Source of the DNA: Betaproteobacteria bacterium
Lineage (GTDB): Bacteria > Pseudomonadota > Gammaproteobacteria > Burkholderiales > SG8-39
Length of the DNA stretch: 8,247 nucleotides
Assembly (NCBI GenBank): GCA_012274205.1
Contig: JAAOZY010000028.1
Location: 1 to 8,247 of the forward strand
Direction of reading: 5' to 3'
The notes under the pieces were generated by a model. The model worked only from the letters and a program-made list of their open reading frames with translations. It was not told the DNA's origin and made no database searches. Below, piece by piece: positions 5,195-8,247 of this stretch (position 1 is the first letter of the stretch; each line of letters begins with the position of its first letter). Both the position numbers and the translations under genes were made by a program.

Positions 5195-6736
5195 TTAGAT
5201 CCGGAATTCGATCAGGAACGGCCCCTTGCGGCCGCAGGCGGATTTGAACACGTCGGCAAAGCGCTCCAGCGTGTCCACGCTGCTCGCCTCCATGCCCATG
5301 CCGCCGGCGAGTTTCACCCAGTCGAGTTCGGGACGCGCCAGATCGAACAGCTCGTTCGAGGCGCGGCCGGGCTTCGCGCCGACCGAGACCAGTTCGCCGT
5401 AGAGTATCTTGTAGATGCGGTTGGCGAACACCACGTTCACCACATCGAGCTGCTCGCGTCCCTGCGTCCACAGAGCCTGCAGCGAGTACATGCCGGCGCC
5501 GTCGGCCTGCAGGCACACTACCTTGCGCCCGGGGCAGGCGATGGCGGCGCCGGTGGCGCAGGGGAACGCGTGGCCGATCGCGCCGACGGTGTTCTGCAGC
5601 CAGTCGTTGGGCGCGGCGTTGAAGCTCGGCGCGAACAGCGCGCGCCCCGAAGTGACCGCGTCCTCGGACACGATGCAGTTCTCCGGCAGCAGCGCTGCGA
5701 GCGTGCTGGCGAAGGCTTCGGGCTCGAACCTGCCCTGCGCGATTTGCGGCTTGATCGCGCCCTCCGCAATCGGTACGTTTTTCGGCGCGCCGAGTTCATC
5801 GGCAAGCTGTTCGAGCGCGGCGAGCGCATCCTGTTCCGGCCGCGCGAGCACATGGGTGACCGAGCCGGGCGGCGCCATCAGGCTGGGCTTGCCCGGATAG
5901 CCGAAGAACGCGGTGGGCGGTTTGGAGCCGACCAGGATCACGTGCCTGGTTCCGGCCAGCGCCTTGAGCGCGCCCTCGATCACGTAAGGTATGCGGTCCA
6001 CCGGCACGCGCCCGCGCCCGCGCGCCATGCGCGACACCTGCGTCGGCGTGCGCAGCTTGGCGCCGCTGACATGCGCAATGCGGTTGGCCGCCGCGAGGCC
6101 GGCTTCCGACAGGGCCTGTCCGTACAGAACCAGCATCGCCGGTTCCCTGCTGCGCAGCACTTGCGCGATCGTGCGCAGTGTGTCCGGCGCGACCGCCGGA
6201 CGCGCCGGCACCGGCAGCGGCGTGGCGACCACGCCGCCTTCGTTCCATGCCGTGTCTGCCGGCAGGATCAGCGTCGCGATCTGCCCTGGGGCGGTGTTCG
6301 CGGCCTGCACCGCGGCCGCGCTGTCGGCGCCGACCTCCGCGGCGCTGGCGCTGGTGCGCACCCAGTGGGAGCTGGCGCGCGCCAGGCCTTCCGTGTCCGC
6401 GGTGAGCGGCGCATCGAACGGCCGGTGGTAAGTGGCCTGGTCGCCGACGATATTGACCATGGGCGTATGCGCGCGGCGCGCATTGTGCACATTGGCGAGG
6501 CCGTTGGCGAAACCCGGGCCGCAGTGCAACAGGGTCGCCGCGGGTTTGCCCGCCATGCGCCCGTAACCGTCGGCTGCGCCAGTCACCACGGTTTCCGCCA
6601 TGCCGAGGACGCAGCGCATGCCCTCTACCTGATCGAGCGCGGCGACGAAGTGCATTTCGGAGGTGCCGGGATTGGCAAAACAGGTGTCTACGCCGCTGGC
6701 GAGCAGCGAGCGGACCAGGCTTTCAGCGCCGTTCAT
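5195..6736 (-). CDS. Thiamine-diphosphate enzyme, acetolactate synthase/benzoylformate decarboxylase superfamily
   Basis: The 513-residue protein has the three-domain ThDP architecture: Pyr domain (about 1-165), central domain (about 185-325) and PP domain (about 355-513). The N-terminus carries FANPGTSEMHFV (20-31) and the catalytic glutamate E48 in GMAETVVTGAADGYGR. The ThDP/Mg motif is ADG (411-413) with N439 about 27 residues on; the first residue is Ala instead of the usual Gly, while the metal-binding Asp and Asn are kept. It is shorter than true acetohydroxyacid synthases (about 560-600), no RFD-type FAD segment is evident in the central domain, and no small regulatory subunit gene is adjacent, so a role in branched-chain amino acid synthesis is unlikely. 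A 2-oxoacid decarboxylase or carboligase is more likely; the substrate is unknown. ATG 6736-6734 has GGAA 6 bases upstream. It ends 4 bases from the convergent 3529 gene, with no terminator between them. Confidence 0.88.
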   Translation of the reverse strand: MNGAESLVRSLLASGVDTCFANPGTSEMHFVAALDQVEGMRCVLGMAETVVTGAADGYGRMAGKPAATLLHCGPGFANGLANVHNARRAHTPMVNIVGDQATYHRPFDAPLTADTEGLARASSHWVRTSASAAEVGADSAAAVQAANTAPGQIATLILPADTAWNEGGVVATPLPVPARPAVAPDTLRTIAQVLRSREPAMLVLYGQALSEAGLAAANRIAHVSGAKLRTPTQVSRMARGRGRVPVDRIPYVIEGALKALAGTRHVILVGSKPPTAFFGYPGKPSLMAPPGSVTHVLARPEQDALAALEQLADELGAPKNVPIAEGAIKPQIAQGRFEPEAFASTLAALLPENCIVSEDAVTSGRALFAPSFNAAPNDWLQNTVGAIGHAFPCATGAAIACPGRKVVCLQADGAGMYSLQALWTQGREQLDVVNVVFANRIYKILYGELVSVGAKPGRASNELFDLARPELDWVKLAGGMGMEASSVDTLERFADVFKSACGRKGPFLIEFRI

Positions 6737-6771
6737 GGGAAATTCCGTTCAAGTATTGGATGAAGAAGGCC

Positions 6772-6801
6772 GTGCGCCGCGCGCTGCAGCGCGCGGCGTA
6801 C
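6772..6801. repeat. 30-base near-perfect palindrome between divergent genes
   Basis: The sequence is symmetric about 6786/6787, with 14 of 15 positions complementary; the exception is a G-T pair at 6774/6799. The central 24 bases are a perfect palindrome of GC alternation around CTGCAG. It lies 35 bases before the ThDP enzyme start and just downstream of that gene's predicted promoter, so it would be either an operator for a dimeric regulator or a hairpin in the mRNA leader. GC-rich alternating sequence makes some symmetry likely by chance, but 30 bases is long. Confidence 0.55.
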
Positions 6802-6818
6802 AGCGCGATGCTTCGCCT

Positions 6819-6847
6819 AGGCTACGCGGCCGCGGACATAACATCAA
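6819..6847 (-). promoter_or_regulatory. Predicted sigma-70-type promoter for the ThDP enzyme gene
   Basis: On the minus strand TTGATG (6847-6842) and TAGCCT (6824-6819) are separated by exactly 17 bases. The -35 matches at 4 of 6 positions and the -10 at 3 of 6, including the key T, A and final T. Transcription would start near 6812, giving a leader of about 75 bases that contains the palindrome 6772-6801. No comparable promoter was found for the ABC gene on the other strand. Confidence 0.35.
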
Positions 6848-6942
6848 CCTGCGCAAAACCATTAAACTGCGGGTCCTCGCTTGCTGCAGGGCGCTGCGGC
6901 CGCTCAAGCAGCAGCTACTCCTGGACGACCTGCCTTCGGATC

Positions 6943-8247
6943 ATGACCGATATTCGATCGCTCCTGGCTTTTGCGGCGCCGTATCGCATGGCGCTCGCGT
7001 TCAGCACCGTCCTGATGCTGTGCGAAAGCGCTGCCGCGCTGCTGGTGCCCTGGGCCGGCGGTCGGCTGGCCGGCGTGATGTTGCAAGCGCAGGGCGCGGC
7101 GCACACCGGCGTGGGCCTGCTGCTCGCCGGCATGCTCGGCCTGTTCGCGCTGCAGGCGCTGCTCAAGTTCGGCACCACCTGGCTGCTCGGCAGTGCGTCC
7201 GACCGGATCGTCGCCGACCTGAAGACCCGGCTGTACGATCACCTGCAGTCGCTGCCGCTCGCCTATTACCATGCGCGCCGCCTCGGCGACACGCTGGCGC
7301 TGCTCACCAGCGATGTCTATGTGCTCGGCGGCTTTCTCAGCGGCACCGTGGTCGCGCTGCTGCCGCTGGTGTTCACCGCGGGCGGCGCCGTGCTGCTGAT
7401 GTTCCGCATCCGGCCGGCGCTGGCGCTGGTGGCGCTAATTCTCGTCCCGGTGTTCTTCCTGCTGATGAAGATCGTCGACCGCCGCCTGCGTCGCCTGTCG
7501 ACGCAGCTGCAGCAGGAGCAGGCCAATGCGATAGCGATTGCGCAGGAGAACCTCGGTCTGCTGCCGGCGATCAAGACCTTCACCCGGGAGCCGCAGGAAT
7601 CCGCGCGCTATCGCGGGCAGATCGACCGCGTCCTGCTCCTGACCGCAAAGCAGCGCGGCATCTACGCGGCGCTGGAGCCGCTGGCGCAGTTCATTGCCGC
7701 GGCGGCGATCGTGCTGGTGCTGGCGCTGGCCAGCGCGGACCTGAGCCAGGGCAGCCTCACCCCGCCGCAGCTGGTGAGTTTTCTGCTGTACGCGGCCCTG
7801 CTGGTGCGACCGGTAGCCGGACTTGCCGACGTGTACGGCCAGACGCGGCATGCCTGGGGCGCGCTGGAACGCTTGCGCGCGGCCATGGAGGAGCCGCCGG
7901 AGCCGCAGGCCGACGCCGGCATTTCGCTGCCGCGGGTGCAGGGCGACATCGAATTCCGCCGGGTGAGCTTCGCCTACGCCGGGCGGCACCCGGCGCTGGA
8001 GGCGGTCGATCTGCGCATCGCTGCGGGCGAGACGCTTGCGATCATCGGCCCCAATGGCGCCGGCAAGAGCACGCTGGCGCACCTGCTGATGCGCCTGCAC
8101 GAACCCGGCGCCGGGCAGATTTTCATCGACGGCGTCGATATCGCCGGCATGTCGCTGCGCAGCCTGCGCGGCCACATCGGCGTGGTGCCGCAGCATGTGT
8201 TGCTGTTCAACGCGAGCGTGCGCGACAACATCGCTTATGGCCGGCCC
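6943..8247 (+). CDS. ABC exporter with fused membrane and ATPase domains, MsbA-like (3' end outside window)
   Basis: The first 435 codons of an ABC half-transporter, open to the window end. The membrane domain spans residues about 1-310, with six likely segments (about 17-40, 55-82, 128-150, 155-177, 243-265, 283-305). It contains the family's cytoplasmic helix signature, RLYDHLQSLPLAYYHARRLGD (ending near 116) followed by LLTSDV. The ATPase domain starts near 333: Walker A is GPNGAGKST (369-377), and the Q-loop glutamine is Q417 in VVPQHVLLFNASVRDNI. The signature motif, Walker B and H-loop lie beyond the edge. Such proteins act as homo- or heterodimers in the inner membrane, exporting lipids, drugs or peptides; the substrate cannot be told. 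ATG 6943 is chosen because MTDIRSLLAFAAPYR is a typical start for this family; its ribosome site is weak (CGGA, 2 bases away). The frame is open upstream to ATG 6760, but that 61-residue extension is Ser/Cys/Arg-rich and unlike the family. Confidence 0.9.
   Translation, partial: MTDIRSLLAFAAPYRMALAFSTVLMLCESAAALLVPWAGGRLAGVMLQAQGAAHTGVGLLLAGMLGLFALQALLKFGTTWLLGSASDRIVADLKTRLYDHLQSLPLAYYHARRLGDTLALLTSDVYVLGGFLSGTVVALLPLVFTAGGAVLLMFRIRPALALVALILVPVFFLLMKIVDRRLRRLSTQLQQEQANAIAIAQENLGLLPAIKTFTREPQESARYRGQIDRVLLLTAKQRGIYAALEPLAQFIAAAAIVLVLALASADLSQGSLTPPQLVSFLLYAALLVRPVAGLADVYGQTRHAWGALERLRAAMEEPPEPQADAGISLPRVQGDIEFRRVSFAYAGRHPALEAVDLRIAAGETLAIIGPNGAGKSTLAHLLMRLHEPGAGQIFIDGVDIAGMSLRSLRGHIGVVPQHVLLFNASVRDNIAYGRP

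Noticed and set aside
5111..6763. 550-codon plus-strand frame over the ThDP enzyme
   Set aside because: Antisense to a gene with intact ThDP motifs; composition is typical of a reverse-frame artefact.
6818..6823. TAGGCT as a -10 box for the ABC exporter gene on the plus strand
   Set aside because: No acceptable -35 at 16-18 bases; the same bases fit better in the minus-strand promoter.
1..8247. CRISPR arrays, tRNA or rRNA genes, transposases, phage genes, toxin-antitoxin pairs, riboswitches
   Set aside because: Looked for on both strands; no regularly spaced repeats, cloverleaf, conserved rRNA segment or matching protein was seen.

Overview
The window is GC-rich proteobacterial chromosome, with strong G/C third-position bias and long antisense shadow frames. 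The tail of a 23S rRNA methyltransferase of the RlmJ family, the MsbA-type ABC transporter and the hairpin-dense intergenic DNA suggest a beta- or gammaproteobacterium; no genus can be named from the sequence. Nothing points to a phage, plasmid, transposase, CRISPR array, tRNA or rRNA. No gene-free stretch exceeds 300 bases; the three larger gaps are about 205-230 bases each.

Layout, left to right: (1) the last 41 codons of an rlmJ-like gene (+), ending at 126. (2) A complete cation diffusion facilitator metal exporter (-, 224-1135), tail to tail with rlmJ. (3) A complete membrane-bound PAS-GGDEF-EAL c-di-GMP enzyme (-, 1365-3302). (4) Divergent from it, a 553-residue protein of unknown function with a GNAT-like core (+, 3529-5190). 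(5) Convergent with that and only 4 bases away, a thiamine-diphosphate enzyme of the acetolactate synthase/benzoylformate decarboxylase superfamily (-, 5195-6736). (6) Divergent from it, the first 435 codons of an ABC exporter with fused membrane and ATPase domains (+, from 6943), cut by the window end after the Q-loop.

These genes do not form an operon. Every neighbouring pair is convergent or divergent except the two minus-strand genes 2 and 3, which are separated by a hairpin and a repeat. They look like independently transcribed housekeeping and accessory functions: rRNA modification, metal efflux, second-messenger signalling, an orphan acyltransferase-like protein, a ThDP enzyme and an exporter.

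The most unusual signal is between genes. Both the exporter gene and the c-di-GMP gene end in the same modular layout: stop codon, 3-4 bases, a perfect gene-specific hairpin (13 or 12 bp), 5-7 bases, then an identical 17-base element that starts a second, REP-like hairpin. The two copies have different interiors (4 versus 31 bases between the 9-bp arms). A 30-base near-perfect palindrome lies between the ThDP enzyme and the ABC transporter. I found no convincing new multi-gene system; the repeat modules and the orphan GNAT-like protein are the best leads.
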